Assembly: GCA_021399445.1 (NCBI GenBank)
Contig: JAJTUQ010000003.1
Location: 6,572,001-6,636,000, forward strand
DNA from: Xylogone sp. PMI_703
Lineage: Eukaryota > Ascomycota > Leotiomycetes
Reading direction: 5' to 3'
DNA length: 64,000 bases
The first letter of the stretch is position 1. The number at the start of each line of letters is the position of its first letter. This document shows positions 33,594 through 45,857 of this stretch, piece after piece. Made by a program: the position numbers and the translations under genes. A model generated the notes under the pieces. It ran no database searches and was not told the origin of the DNA. It worked only from the letters and a program-made list of their open reading frames with translations.

Positions 33594-34502
33594 CGAGAAT
33601 TGATATCTCATCAATAGATGCCAATACATTGATACAAACTCAGCTAGCTGCATATATAGATTTCAAACATGAGGAATGATAGAATCTCTTAATGAACCCA
33701 GTACTGAGAATATCAGAACATGCATGCTTATTTCCAAGATGAATGCGTATGTATGACCACGTGTTTAGATATTGGAGCTGGCTTCTCCTTTTCTAGGCCC
33801 TATACTTATAAGAGGAAGTTGATGCCACAACATAATAATACAAGTTTTGATACTTGGGTCAAGTCCTTAGTCAATAATATTAAGCCAATTATTTTTTTGA
33901 TAGGCTTTAAATCATTAAATGGCGAAATTTTACAATTGTTTCAAAAATATCGGAAACACTCTCAAAGATATACATGAAGCCTAGTCTATGAAAGTATTCA
34001 AGACTGGTTTTGTTATAACTCCTATTTTTTTCTCTCTGCTAATTATATTTATATAGAAGAGTTTGGCTGTCTTGTGTTATGCAATTATGGGATCTGGGTG
34101 AGAGTAGAGCATAATATGACACTTCTCCAATCATTTTAAAATGAGAACAATTGAAACAGGATAGAAGTAATATAAACGAAGTCTAGCTACGGTATCTACT
34201 CTCTAACCTGATTTTTCTATAAAAGGTGTTCTACTTGCATAACATGCATATTTGTACAATTCGCAGGGGCCTTGTCAGCCGAGCGTATGAGACAAAAATT
34301 TTCACGTGTTAAAATAGGGAATTGAGGTGCAAAACGATATATGTGATGGCAAACTTATTTAATTAATTATGTTCAAGTATTATGTGTATCTGGCGTTTTT
34401 ACAGTGTATACAAGCAGCGAAAATTTCCAATAAATCGCAAATCGTTTCTCTTTTCATAAATAACCTGAAACTTAGCCACCACCGCCTGAAGGTGTTCTGC
34501 TT
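33594..34502. other. AT-rich intergenic, no gene seen
   Basis: Low GC with scattered stops. The 85-codon frame at 33720-33977 has no domain. The neighbouring FAD monooxygenase gene is clearly more GC-rich than this stretch. Confidence 0.6.
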
Positions 34503-36016
34503 CTACTCCTTATTGAGATCCGATCTCTCCAGGGATCTCTTCAATATTGGCGAGTCCATGAGCTGATCCCAATCAAGCATCATGAGGGCGTTTTGCTTGG
34601 AGATGAGAACCTCGTCAGCGCCCCGGCGGACCACCTCGCCGCTGTAAGCGGAAATTGCATCCTCCAAGTTGACGGTTCCCGCCGCCACTTTCTTCAGCGC
34701 ATCGACAAGATTACCAGCGTCGCAGATCGCATGGTTCAAGCCCTGGCCACGGTCTGTGAACAAAATGTCAGCGCTTGCTTCGGGACAGCTGCAATCCTTG
34801 CGCGAATGCGACAGTGATACAGGAACTTACGGGGGGTCATTGGATGGGCGGCATCCCCGGCCAGGGTGGCCCGTCCCTTGTGGTTGTCCCACGGAACTGG
34901 AACCCAATACGCCATGCGATCGTAGGTTACCTTGGTGTCCTCCGGCATCCACAATGCTGCAGAACGAAACGGCTCGCACATCGTCGATGCCTTCTGCTTC
35001 ACTTCTGCAAGGCGGCCGGCGCTGTCCAGCGACTCATTCTGTTGGCCCAGCCAGCTGTAGACCACTTGGAATCGCCAGTTGGCGGGATCCTCTGGATCAG
35101 GTACATCCTGGACTGCAATGGTGTTGCTCGTCAGCACCTGCGACTATACAAAACGAGCCAAATCTGACATACTTGATAAGAAGGATAACACTCCCGGTCG
35201 CACTGCAAGACTAAATACAGGATGCGCACTTCGAATGAACTTCGCCTTTTCCGCATCTCCGTACGTCACCGCGACATTCGAATGGACAATCTCCATGGGC
35301 GTCACTTCAGCCTCCGGCCCCAGTATCAGCTCTCGGACTTTGGATCGTGGACCGTCGGCTCCAATGATGATACTTCCTTTGATGCGCTCTCCATTGGCAA
35401 AGATCGCAGTTACTCCGTCTTCCTTGTATTCTGTGTCAATAAGCTCATACCCGTACTAATTCACCATCAGTGTGCATCGCAGTAGCAATCGGCAATCCTA
35501 ACATGCCTTGACGTCAATATGCGCACTGCAGAAGGCCCTCAGTTTTCTTCTTGACACTCGTATTATCCTTGGAAGCGGCATAGCTTTTAATATTGTGCCA
35601 TCCATGCCATTGTAGATTCTCATTTCGTCGTGGTCTGGCGCATTGAAGAATGGATCGTTCTGGGTCTCTTGGAGTCTCGTTCTGAGGTCTGGAGGTAGAA
35701 GTGCTTCGAGCTTTGGGAGTGACCAGTGTATTCCTAAGCTCCATTCGCGCGGCCGATAGTGCGATGCTGAGGACTCTGATTCGAATATGGAGAAGTTTAT
35801 CCCGGCCTAACAGAATGGATATATTGGTCAATAGCAGTTTTCAGACGTGTGTTCGAGTTAGTTATTATGCAGTACCTGTTTTAGGCCATGAGCGACCAAG
35901 AGACCCGTTACTCCTATAGTTCTTGGGTCAGCTCCTGTATACCAACATGGATTGAACCATAGCGTACCTGCGCCAATAATGAGCACATGTAGATTGGTGT
36001 CTGTAGGCACTGCCAT
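34503..36016 (-). CDS. FAD-dependent aromatic-type monooxygenase (PHBH/salicylate hydroxylase-like)
   Basis: From the ATG at 36016, spliced exons read VLIIGAG|VTGLLVAHGLKQ|AGINFSIFE, a FAD-binding Rossmann start (GxGxxG form). The middle motif is IIIGADGPRSKVREL, followed by YDRMAYWVPVPWDNHKGR and TLAGDAAHPMTPH|RGQGLNHAICDAGNLV, the second FAD motif. Such enzymes hydroxylate aromatic or polyketide substrates in catabolism or secondary metabolism, using NAD(P)H. One intron (35456-35506) must use a GC donor (AAG|GCATGT...TTAG) to keep the frame. The gene is more GC-rich than its flanks. It diverges from a LaeA-like methyltransferase with 461 bp between starts, suggesting coordinate expression. 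It appears intact. Confidence 0.8.
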
Positions 36017-36477
36017 GTTAGCGCCTAGTTGATCCAGAGCAAGTGAGTTTGTTCAATCAATGGATCTATATGAGAATCCGACGGGTTCGCGATGGGGAAG
36101 AACTCTGGATTGACGGCGGCACAAACGGAATCCGGCCATGGGCTCCCAAAGAACAAAGAACGCCAAAGGGACTGGCAAATTTACCCAGGGAGGGGGGTTT
36201 GATTGCGAAGTGGACGGTGGGTAGCCTAGAAGGCGCACGGGGCGATTGTGGTTGGCCCATTCCAGTAAGCGTCAAAGAACCGTCGATAACGTGTGTGTAA
36301 GCATCTTCTCGTAACCTCCCAACTTTCCCCTTCTCTCCACAATCTCACTCATCACCACGACGTCGATCCCAACGTCGCGGAATCGGATAGCTTCACCGAA
36401 TCAGATCACCGGCGCGAAGAGCCACCGACATGGGTACCTGAGGAGGACCGATCGATCTCACTCCATCGTTTCTGAAA
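36017..36477. promoter_or_regulatory. bidirectional promoter region
   Basis: The 461 bp between two divergent starts. Open frames inside are short and without domains. No clear TATA box is seen for either direction. Confidence 0.35.
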
Positions 36478-38300
36478 ATGGCATCGTCCAGCGACAAACA
36501 GCACATCGCGACGATGAAAGCCGAGGCACACGACGACGACTGTGCGCCAGTCTCTGGAGACAATTCCCTTGCGCATCTGGTTGGCAACCATATGATCATT
36601 ATCAGAGGACGAGTATTTGCTCACGAGAATTAGGACTCGGCACACCAGGGAAGCTCTCAGGATCAAGTCCTTCATTCGTACCCCGATGATGACTCTGCGG
36701 TGCAGCATCTATCGCAGGATGGAGACAGTGGTGACCGTGGTGTAAGAATTAGGGCCCGTGCTCGCATAGCAGTTGAAAGCATCTGTTCTAATGTTCTATT
36801 TTATGCTCTAGGCGGATGAAGATACCTATAGCGATTACAATGACGATTACGCGTTAGTTTTCCCCACATCGATGTCTTGCAGCCGGTATTAAATCTGCAA
36901 TTTCAGGTCGAGTTTCTATACAAGCATTTTGAGCGAGGCAACAGACTATTACTGGGAGAATGGAAGGAGATATCATGCACATCAAGGTGGCAGTAAGCAG
37001 CAATGAACCGATTTTTCCTGCGAGCGAACATCTTCTAATCTGGCATTCTCTTTTCAGGATATCTATTACCAAACGATGAGGTATATTGAGCGATAAAAAG
37101 ACGTTTGGAAGCAACAAATTAACACTCTGGAAGGTCGAACTTGATCGAGAAGACATGAAACACCACGAGTGGATGCTGATAACGGATTTTCGCTTACATT
37201 TTGCTCCAATCGGCGAGAACCCTCAGAGAATACTGGATCTAGGCACGGGCACAGGTAAGAGTTACCACTGATTTGACTGGGGAGCAATAATACTAAGCAT
37301 ATTGCAGGGATATGGGCCATGCAAACTGGTAAATTTCTAACGAACTCGGGTTCCTGATGTTTAGTAGCTAATTCTAGGATAGCGGATCGTTATCCTTCAG
37401 CTGAGGTCATTGGAACAGGTTTGCACCCTCTTACAGATTATGCAAGAACAAATGCTAAGAGGAATTTAGATATATCTCCGGTTCAGCCTACAATGTAATT
37501 ACCACTGAACCATCACGTTTCGCGAATAGTCCACTCACTGAGATACAGGGTACCTCCCAACTTAACCTTTGAAGTTGATGACCTAGAAGCGGAATGGCTA
37601 TATAGACCGGGCACATTTGATCTCATTCATGTGCGATTCATGTTTCTTGCAATTAAGGACTATCCGGCTATGTTGACTCAGGCCTATAAGTTGGTATTAT
37701 AGCCCTAGCACCTGGATCGTGCTGACTTTTTCAAGGACTTTGAGACCTGGAGGATATGTCGAGCTTTCGGAATTAGGCGTCAAACCACAAGCTATGAATC
37801 CAGACTATCCACCACCGTTCCAGGTCTTTCGGTGGCTTGACCTCTATGATGAAGCAATGGCGAAGATGGGATTCTCCTTCAGAATAGCACATCAATTCAA
37901 GGATATGTTGGCGGAAGCGGGTTTCGTGGATATAGTCGAAACACGACTACCAGTACCGTGGGGTTCATGGCACAGTGATAAAAAGCTCAAAGCTATTGGA
38001 CTTTGGCACATTGGTTTGTGTTCATGCTTAAGAAAGTATATGGGAAATAATACTAAACTCTTCACAGAACAACTCAAGCAAGGTCTCCAGGGTATTGTCA
38101 TGGGTCTATTCACTCGAGCTCTGGGTTGGACTCCTGAACAAGTCGAGATCTTTTTAGTTGAGTTACGGAGGCAGTTGAATGATAAGAACTATCACCTTTT
38201 GGACCATGCGTTCGTCTTGACCCATCTTTACTGTTATGAAGCCTCTAAGCTGGTGCTAACTCATTTTACAGTTATGTTGTCTACGGCAGAAAACCTTTGA
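36478..38300 (+). CDS. LaeA/UMTA-like SAM-dependent methyltransferase
   Basis: A multi-exon gene with acidic N-terminal exons (HDDDCAP, PDDDSAVQHL), then SFYTSILSEATDYYWENGRRYHA, YLLPNDE|VELDREDMKHHEW, and HFAPIGENPQRILDLGTGTG|IWAMQT|ADRYPSAEVIGT, which holds the SAM-binding motif I. LTFEVDDLEAEW, FDLIHVRFM and TLRPGGYVELSEL follow, then a C-terminal half with FVDIVETRLPVPWGSW. This is the standard order of the fungal 'TAM/UMTA' methyltransferases related to the global regulator LaeA. Many members are instead tailoring enzymes or of unknown target. Splice sites keep the frame throughout. The first intron (about 36580-36633, GTTGGC donor) is weaker and removes one in-frame stop. Its partner is the divergent FAD monooxygenase. 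Confidence 0.8.
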
Positions 38301-39024
38301 AGGACTGACGTGCACCAAATATAAGAAATCCAGGAAACGAGTTTCAGCTGTGATAGTTGCAAATTTTCGTACCTTTCGAGCAGCAGCTTCACGAAACTTG
38401 CGGATGGACTGCTTCAAATAAGGAAAGGGGATATTGTCAGGGGTTGAAAATCGATTTAGGCGAAGTATATTGGGCTATGGCTCAATGCTAGCGCCACGAT
38501 CTGGATTTGTTGGGTACACTGGCGTTGGTATCAATTTCCGGGCCACCGGGAGTCGGAATTACTACTAAAGGTTCTGGACTATATCACGGGGATGCAAATG
38601 GTGGCGAGAAGTCATGCTTACAATATTGGGGGAGTTCGATCCATGGCCTATAGGGATTGAATAACCCATATGAGGTTATCGTACAGGCTGGGTTGAGGTT
38701 GATCTAGGAGAGTTGGCGTTGATGCGCCTTTGTTGGGAAGTTGTTCGTCTCACATGGAGTCATGGGATCGGAAATTCAATACCACCATTTCACAACATCT
38801 TGTTGACGAGGTATGGCACTTTCCTATCTTTGCACCGCTATGGAGTTGTATGTACCGCATTGATTTGTCTCATTTTGGGTGAATCTGACTTGTAACATTT
38901 TTCCATATATATACTATAAAAGTTCTATTTACATACCGCCTAGCAAAAGAATATATACAAAACTCAGATACTTGAATTTCTTAATTTATTTCATTCTCTT
39001 TTTAAGCCCGACTTGCTGCCTCAT
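38301..39024. other. intergenic, no gene seen
   Basis: The shared 3' flank of two convergent genes. A 60-codon frame at 38713-38895 has no domain. Confidence 0.5.
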
Positions 39025-40470
39025 CTATAGACATTGAGAGTACCATGGGTTAGAGTATTGGCAAGTGTAGGGCGAAGCACAAACTGTGGGACCTGTGTAG
39101 CCATTTCCTGCGCACTGACCCCAGTGAGTCTGGGTCGCACCGGGAGGAGCAGTGGTTGTAGTGGTTCTACGGGTTGTGGTTGTAGTTGTGGTCGTGGGAC
39201 GAGATGTTGATGAGCGGGTCGTCGTCCTGGTTGTAGTTGTTGATGAGGATGATGAGGAACCGCTACCACCGCTCTGGAAGGTAGAGCCAATGTCGCCCCA
39301 TCGAACGTTTGACCAGGTGGTATATGTTCCAGGCGCCTTTTGTTGAATGGTTGCGGGATTACCCTCTGTGCTGCTGCAAGGGCCGGAGCTGCCGCTGTCG
39401 AGCCAGTTCATGAATTGGCCGTTGTCGTTCCAGATACTGAAGACCAGAACCATACCACGGCCAAGTGCTTCGCCCATGGTAGTTAGACCACCTAGACTAG
39501 CTGCACTACTGTCGGTTGAGGAACACCATGATGCAGTGATGGAGTCGAGCCCAGATGAGGAGACTGCATTCTGGATTATTTGGCCGTTCTGGATGTATAG
39601 ACGGCGGATCTCTGTCAAGGTCCCCGTAGTGGTGTTGTCATCGGTGTAGAACTGTGTAATGACAGTGAAAGGTTCCAAGGTATTAACAACATCATTGTTT
39701 CCATAGTAGTTATGGACGCCCTGAGCATATGGGTTGAAGCCGCAACCAGACTTATCACAGTTGTCACCCTGGCATGGATGAGGAGTCAATGCCGTGGCAT
39801 TGGCATTGGCTTCCCAGAGATCCATCTCGTTACAGCAGAAGCCTCTTCCGTTAGTGTTGACACTGCCGTTGTACCAGTTCTGGACTGGGCACTGTGCATC
39901 GCAGTATCCAGAGCCGTAGTTGGCACCCGCTGGGTTGTATTGGTTGCGACCACCGGAAGCATCCATCTCAGAGAGATAGAGTGCGCCGTTCTCACCACAA
40001 ACCAGCGTAGAGACATCGACGTCAAATCGAATCTCTTGTCCGAGAAGCTGGAGCATCTCGTAATCACCATCGGGACCGAGAAGATAGACACGTGGAGAGG
40101 CGCTGCTGAGAGCTCCGTTGTTGTTTACGAACTGGTGGAGCGTGAGAGAGTCACCGGACGTCTCGATACCGGCGCTAGCATAGTTGGCTCCCTCAATTGC
40201 ACAGTTTGTTCCACAAGCCTGTTCGTTAGGGCACAATGTGGGATCCAGACCGCTATTTGTAGTACATGATGTTGAGCCGTTCACTGTGTGGATCCAGCGG
40301 TAGTTCCAGTCGAGGACAACAGAGGTGTCTTGCTGGACACAACCACCAGCGGTGGTACATTTCCAGGTTGGCAGCTTCGGATGGACTTCTGGGGTGCTGG
40401 TGCCGATTTGCTGACTGGCTACCAGAGGAACAAGAGCACTCAGCGCTGCGAGGGCGAGCTTCTGAGCCAT
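39025..40470 (-). CDS. GH7 endoglucanase (EG I / Cel7B-like) with C-terminal CBM1
   Basis: A single-exon gene. The start at 40470 ([20 protein letters not shown]) gives a clean signal peptide; an in-frame ATG six codons upstream is less likely. The GH7 catalytic domain contains [20 protein letters not shown], where the E-x-D-x-x-E pattern holds nucleophile and acid/base. The region after it ([44 protein letters not shown]) follows endoglucanase I rather than cellobiohydrolase I, and the tunnel-forming loop insertions of CBH I are absent. A Ser/Thr-rich linker leads to a CBM1 ([13 protein letters not shown]...[12 protein letters not shown]). The enzyme would be secreted and cut beta-1,4-glucan. 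A TATA box is upstream, and CTGGGG and GGCAAA motifs (CreA- and XlnR/Xyr1-like) occur near 40770-40845. Confidence 0.95.
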   Translation of the reverse strand: MAQKLALAALSALVPLVASQQIGTSTPEVHPKLPTWKCTTAGGCVQQDTSVVLDWNYRWIHTVNGSTSCTTNSGLDPTLCPNEQACGTNCAIEGANYASAGIETSGDSLTLHQFVNNNGALSSASPRVYLLGPDGDYEMLQLLGQEIRFDVDVSTLVCGENGALYLSEMDASGGRNQYNPAGANYGSGYCDAQCPVQNWYNGSVNTNGRGFCCNEMDLWEANANATALTPHPCQGDNCDKSGCGFNPYAQGVHNYYGNNDVVNTLEPFTVITQFYTDDNTTTGTLTEIRRLYIQNGQIIQNAVSSSGLDSITASWCSSTDSSAASLGGLTTMGEALGRGMVLVFSIWNDNGQFMNWLDSGSSGPCSSTEGNPATIQQKAPGTYTTWSNVRWGDIGSTFQSGGSGSSSSSSTTTTRTTTRSSTSRPTTTTTTTTRRTTTTTAPPGATQTHWGQCAGNGYTGPTVCASPYTCQYSNPWYSQCL

Positions 40471-40602
40471 TGCTAGATGGAAGCTCAAACAGTGCCTAGG
40501 GAGTCAAAATAGAGGCAGGACTATGTACGGATGGTAAAAGGAAGGAACAAATGAGACACAAAGCAATGTCCTGGTGTTCTCTGGGTGGGCGACACATGAG
40601 AA

Positions 40603-40610
40603 TATTTATA
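40603..40610 (-). promoter_or_regulatory. TATA box of the GH7 gene
   Basis: TATAAATA on the minus strand, about 135 bp upstream of the chosen ATG at 40470. Confidence 0.55.
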
Positions 40611-40670
40611 CACCGACGGTAAAGGATAGTAGATTCATTGTATACAGGACTCCACGGGGAATCAGGGAAG

Positions 40671-43474
40671 TCGATGCGGTCAAGTCGAAAAATCCGGCAG
40701 CGGATGATTTCGTTGAAACTGCGTATTCAGCAAGCGTTCCAGGCGCTGCTGGCCCGACGGGCCGGCAGTTGAATTAACATTTCGATAGATTCATTTGCCC
40801 TAACGTGCCAGCTACGTTGCTTTAATTAATTAATTACCCCAGGAAACCGCAGTGATCTCCTGGAGTTCCTTGCCGAAGACATGCATTGCCCTTGCTAGTG
40901 CGTTCCATGTAGATATTTTGCCGCTCGCAAATGGAGATGCCAGGAGTGTTGCTTTGTCGGCTTGCTGTTTTCTCGTTAGTGTTGCCGAGCACTGCAGGAC
41001 TTAGTACTTGTTAACTTATGGATCTCTTGTCCAGCCGTGTAATCAAGAGATTAGCATCCTGGATGCTGGCTTGAATTGCGGGGAGGATCCTATTTGATAT
41101 ATAAAGGACACTTACGGAGTGGTAGCCGAGAGAGAGGCCTGCTCAATAGCCTGTAGCCTCTAGCAAATCGGTGTTATTAGTCCCCAATTCAACGATACCT
41201 ATGGCTGGAAACGCATTATCTGTTGAGACGACAAGATTGGATTAATAGCGACTGCAATATAGGTGCATTAAATTCATGTGCATGGTATATCTTGCGGGTA
41301 TACGTTGCGAGCCTATTCATATTGGAAAGAAACAACCTTATAGTGCGGAAGAGATGCTGTAAGATTGAATGCAATTACGAGCTAGGTCTACATGACCTTT
41401 CCAGCAACCAAGTATATAGTTTGCCAGCCACTATGGAACTTTGATCGCTCTTATGTTACCATGAGACTTTTCCGCATCGTAGATAGTTACGTCAAGCTGC
41501 TTCAACGCGTATGTTCAAAAAAAGGGAATTGGCTGGCAGAAAATCGGTCTTATCCTTCGGAACTGTCCCCCCGCCTGCTCAAAAATCAGGCTAATTTATG
41601 TATGAATGCTTTCTGTCCGGGTTCCCTACTAAACCAAACATTCTTCCTGACAGGCTTACATGATGTTTATGTTAAGAGTAGTAATTATGCCCCTGTTATT
41701 GGTCTGAAGTATAAAACTTTATGTGTGAAACATTACGTAGTTAGGGCATGAAGGAAATATAGTGGTGCTATTGACCAGATGTTGCGACTTACTCTTTGTA
41801 AACTGAGGATGATCTTAAAGTTTTCATAACAATTACCAGAGAGATTATCTCTTCCTTATATCTAATCATTGTGCAAAGATCATGAAGACCGAAGGCCTGT
41901 ATACAGCATAGCTAATTTAATGTTGATCTGGTATTCTAGACCTGATCACCATCTTGGCAAGCTCCTCCCGCGTGAATTAGGAAGGCATTATTATACTCTG
42001 TAGGATTCTGACTTACACCCCAAAAGCTTCTTGTTGAGAGTACTTTACGTCACAAAGGTTTGAGACATATCTTCTCATATTCTTATTTCTTTGCGCCAGC
42101 CATCAGTAGTCTCTCAACTTCAGCTACCCTCAAGGGTTAAGCCATCACAGCCCCCAAAAGAGCGCGAAAATGAACTATCACATCCCTTCGTAGCGGCGTA
42201 CAATCCGAAGAAAGTATCATGACAAGCAGTCAGAACCAATAAGCCGGTCATGTCTCAACCCTATGGTTGGCGATCCCTTGGATTTGTCATTATCTCACAG
42301 GGCTGCATTAGTCTCACAACGGACGGCACAAGGGTTCTCAACTTTTGAGAACCAATCAATTGATTGCTTCCCTGCTTTTTACTAGCATATACGGGGTTCT
42401 CAAGAGGTTCGTGCACACTTATACGAGTTATCCAATTGCACACTTCCTAATAATTAGCACGAATTAACAAGACAACCCCCTTGAGGTGTGCAAACCTCCG
42501 TAGTTCCCTTTATACAACCTTCCACTTCTAGACCAGCTAGCTATGAGATTCCGCGAAGTTCTACGTCACGTTTGGTTATGGATGGTTTGTAACTTATGAC
42601 CAAGTTGCTCAGGGACCTTGTAATATGTGTGGTACCACAGTCTGGATGCTCGCATTGCGCCATGTTACATCACTTGTACTGTATCATCAAAAGCTGTTCA
42701 ATGGTAGAGGCGCCTCATGTGGTTCAGAGTTAAAAGAACAGAGAACCTGTGTAAGGCGTGACAACTTTTCGATTTAATCTTGTTGCACGTCTCATAGCTC
42801 ATTCTCGTCGATGCTACTAGAGGTGGTCGGTATATGTCCCTGCATATGGTGCACTCGGGTTTAATACGGAGTATATGCTGTAAAACTGCAACGGGCTCCT
42901 ATGTGATACAACTTCTCCCCGACCCTTCATGTGAAGGAGGAGGCTTGTCATAGCTGCTAGAACTGGTGCAGTCTGATTCATTCAGCGTGGCAAGGTTGAT
43001 CTTACCTCCTGGGTTAGATGCGTGTGTTACACTCTGCTCTCTACCGACTGACGATGTCGTACAAGGCTAACCGAATAGGCCCCATTCAAACTTTGTCTTT
43101 GGGAGAGTCTCTATCAATTTGCTTTCCATCCAGATGGACATTTGTATGTCCGATTACTACAGGTTGTTAATTCACGGACTATAGGGTCCCTAGGTGAAAA
43201 AAGCACCAAGGAGGCTTTTCGAAGACCAAATATAGGAGCTGACTACGAATGTCCGCCAAATGTCAACTGACTCTTGTCTAAGACACAATATGTGTACTTT
43301 GTATTTTCGGTAGACACTAGCTGTCGGCCATGTGTCCTTAAGATAAAAGCATCCTATCTGCACCTGATATTGTGTGTTATTCTCGATATCATCTCTTTAC
43401 TCGCTTCAGAGCCTTGTTGTATCATACGCACTTCCTAAGTCTCGATATCGTATTCTCATCCAATATTCACTGCT
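40671..43474. other. long intergenic stretch, no gene seen
   Basis: 2.8 kb without a domain-bearing frame. The open frames at 41223-41444, 41392-41751 and 42261-42443 show no recognisable protein. It contains the adjacent palindromes listed at 42333-42366. Confidence 0.5.
42333..42366. repeat. two adjoining perfect palindromes
   Basis: GGTTCTCAA and TTGAGAACC form a 9 bp stem around a 3-base loop (42333-42353). It overlaps by one base the 14 bp palindrome CAATCAATTGATTG (42353-42366). A further partial copy, GGGTTCTCAAGAGG, is near 42396. Confidence 0.5.
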
Positions 43475-45308
43475 ATGGACTTCCTTCAGTCATTCGGATT
43501 TGCTGTCCTTCTGGCACCAGCTCAGAATGTTCAGCTACATCTTCTCGCCTCTCTATCCATGTCGGTGATAGTATCGCGCCTAGTTGATATGGAGATGCCT
43601 TCATGGCTTCGATCAAGTGGAAAGGCTACCTTCTTCCATTCAAAAAATGAGGAGTTACTCCTCACCAGATCATCTGATAAGCGCGAGAAAATATCTCTCA
43701 CCAAAATATGTCAGGTTTCAACACCCCCGAAATCTCATCCCAATCCTTTGCTCTTCAATGGTCATTTGCAGACAATTTGGACTGTCCTAATGCCTGACGA
43801 TGTCCCAGTATATTACAAACGGAAGATTTTCGACTCTGACAACGTCGCGTATCCTGGCCACTTTGCGACTGACTTTGTGGTCCCTAGATATGAGATTTCA
43901 CGGGATCCGGAGGTCATTGATGCTGCTAGAAAATATACTTTACCAGATGGTCTGCCACCGCGGACTGGGTTCTTCACTCATAAGGAGTTGTTAATGATGC
44001 CGTCGCGCGATTCACGACCTATGCTAGTGGTTCTTCACGGTCTCAGTGGTGGTTCTCATGAGGAATATCTACGCCATGTACTATCATCACTTCTAGCTGA
44101 CAAGACCTGGGAAGCTTGTGTGGTAAATTCAAGGGGTTGCTCGCAGACAAAGATTACTAGTGGCGTGCTTTACAATGCACGAGCGACTTGGGATGTGCGG
44201 CAGGTTGTCAAATGGCTGCGAAATACTTTTCCAAACCGTCCGCTCTTCGGAATCGGATTCTCACTTGGCGCAAATGTTCTCGCTACGGTAAGTTCTAAAT
44301 CCAACGGAAAGGCAGTTTTGTCTTTGTTAATGACTGTCTTAGTATCTTGCAGAAGAAGGCGAAAATTGTGAGCTAAAGGCCGCAGTATTCTGTGCCAACC
44401 CATGGAATATCGAGGTTTGCTCTTTACATTTGCAAAGGTCGTTAGTTGGCCTAGAAGTATACAGTCGAGCAATGGGTAGTAGTACACGCCGGCTGTTTGA
44501 ACAGTGTGTCTTTATTATCTATTAAATAGGTATGACGTGATCTAATATATGTGTACTTAGGCATGCTGCAGAGCTATCGATGAATCCACGCGTAAATCCT
44601 GAGGCTGTGAGAAAGATTATTTACCAGCATGAGTTTGACCGGTAAGCCCATCTACCAATGAGATCTGTATACAATGATGATATTGATTGAAATCACAGAG
44701 AATTACAGTGCTCAACATGGGGTTATCCAACAGAGGGCGCTTATTACAGAGATGCTTCCTGTATCGACTCTATATTCTCAATCAAGATTCCCTTCTTTGC
44801 GATTCATGCAGAAGATGACCCAGTTCGTACTACAGAACGCCGGTGATATCACTAGCAAATGCTAATGTTAACACAGATCGCAACTCGAGATGCGATTCCA
44901 TATCAGGAATTTTCAAAGACACCCTACGGAGTCTTGATGACTACGTCATGGGGTGGCCATCTTGGATGGTACGACGATGATGGAAGTCGGTGGTTTGTGA
45001 AGCCGGTGAGTAAATATACTTCAAATCAATTCGTTCCCTAAGCTAATGCTTATTAGGTATGCAACTTTCTAAATCAAATGGCAAAGGAAATCGATCTCCA
45101 GGCACCACCCATGATTAAGAAACAAAATGGTTCAGCATCAAAATATTTACCTCAGCTGAACATGATCAGGGATACTACCCCCAAGCCCGGCCTCTTCGAT
45201 CCTATGTGCCGCAAACTCTCCATTGTTACTAGTGGGTCTGAAGATACCCTGTGTGGAGATTCCAGTCTCACACTATCTGATGCTGAGGAGTTATGGGATC
45301 AACCTTGA
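43475..45308 (+). CDS. alpha/beta hydrolase of the YheT/ABHD1-3 type (Eht1/Eeb1-like)
   Basis: A multi-exon gene starting at the ATG at 43475. The motif LLFNGHLQTIW identifies the YheT/ABHD1-ABHD3 group. LVVLHGLSGGSHEEYLR (oxyanion region), VVNSRGCSQTKI and nucleophile elbow GIGFSLGANV follow. After splicing, CANPWNIE, YPTEGAYYRDAS, HAEDDP|IATRDAIPY (acid) and TTSWGGHLGW (histidine) complete the triad. Yeast relatives make or cleave medium-chain fatty-acid ethyl esters. Exon joins at about 44288-44340, 44502-44572, 44645-44695 and 44822-44876 keep the frame. The substrate here is unproven. The C-terminal tail after KEIDL is extra, Ser-rich and probably disordered. Confidence 0.8.
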
Positions 45309-45857
45309 GCGCGTTTTGTGTCAGAAAGTATATGCTATTGATTTGATAAGTGTCTGTTTAATAAACACCAGGAGTTCTACATATATTCTATTCTGATATA
45401 AATCAGGTTTCGTTTGGGAAAATAATTTTGGAGTTTCAATGGCCAATGTAACATTATTTCAATCTATTTATAGTTGTGAGATATTATAGGGAGGACTATA
45501 ATTCTTGATAATGTATATTGTGTGGATAACTTGATTGAACAAGGACCTCTAGAGAATGATTAGTATATGAGAATGTCTCGGCATCACTTGCTCAATAGAG
45601 GAACCATGAGCGAGATGGCTACAGATGGCTATAGATGGATGCGACCAAAGTGCGCAACTGACAGCGACAACTCGCGCTTACATATGGTTGCAGATGATAG
45701 TCACATCCTTATCGCCTTGTCCAATGGTCAAATAAATGCGGAGATGTCGTCGTGTAACGCTTCAGATTTTCTTCACAACACGAGTTCTGATTCTTCTTTA
45801 AATGATCCAAATTTGATAAATCTAGGCATATCAATTAAAGTATAATACCTAACAGCT
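45309..45857. other. intergenic, no gene seen
   Basis: AT-rich. The 92-codon frame at 45567-45845 has no recognisable domain. Confidence 0.5.

Noticed and set aside
36043..36300. 85-codon frame between the monooxygenase and methyltransferase
   Set aside because: Low-complexity Gly/Arg/Pro composition in a promoter region, no domain.
39152..40499. Long plus-strand open frames opposite the GH7 gene
   Set aside because: They are antisense shadows of a GC-rich coding exon with a Thr-rich linker; no domain is present.
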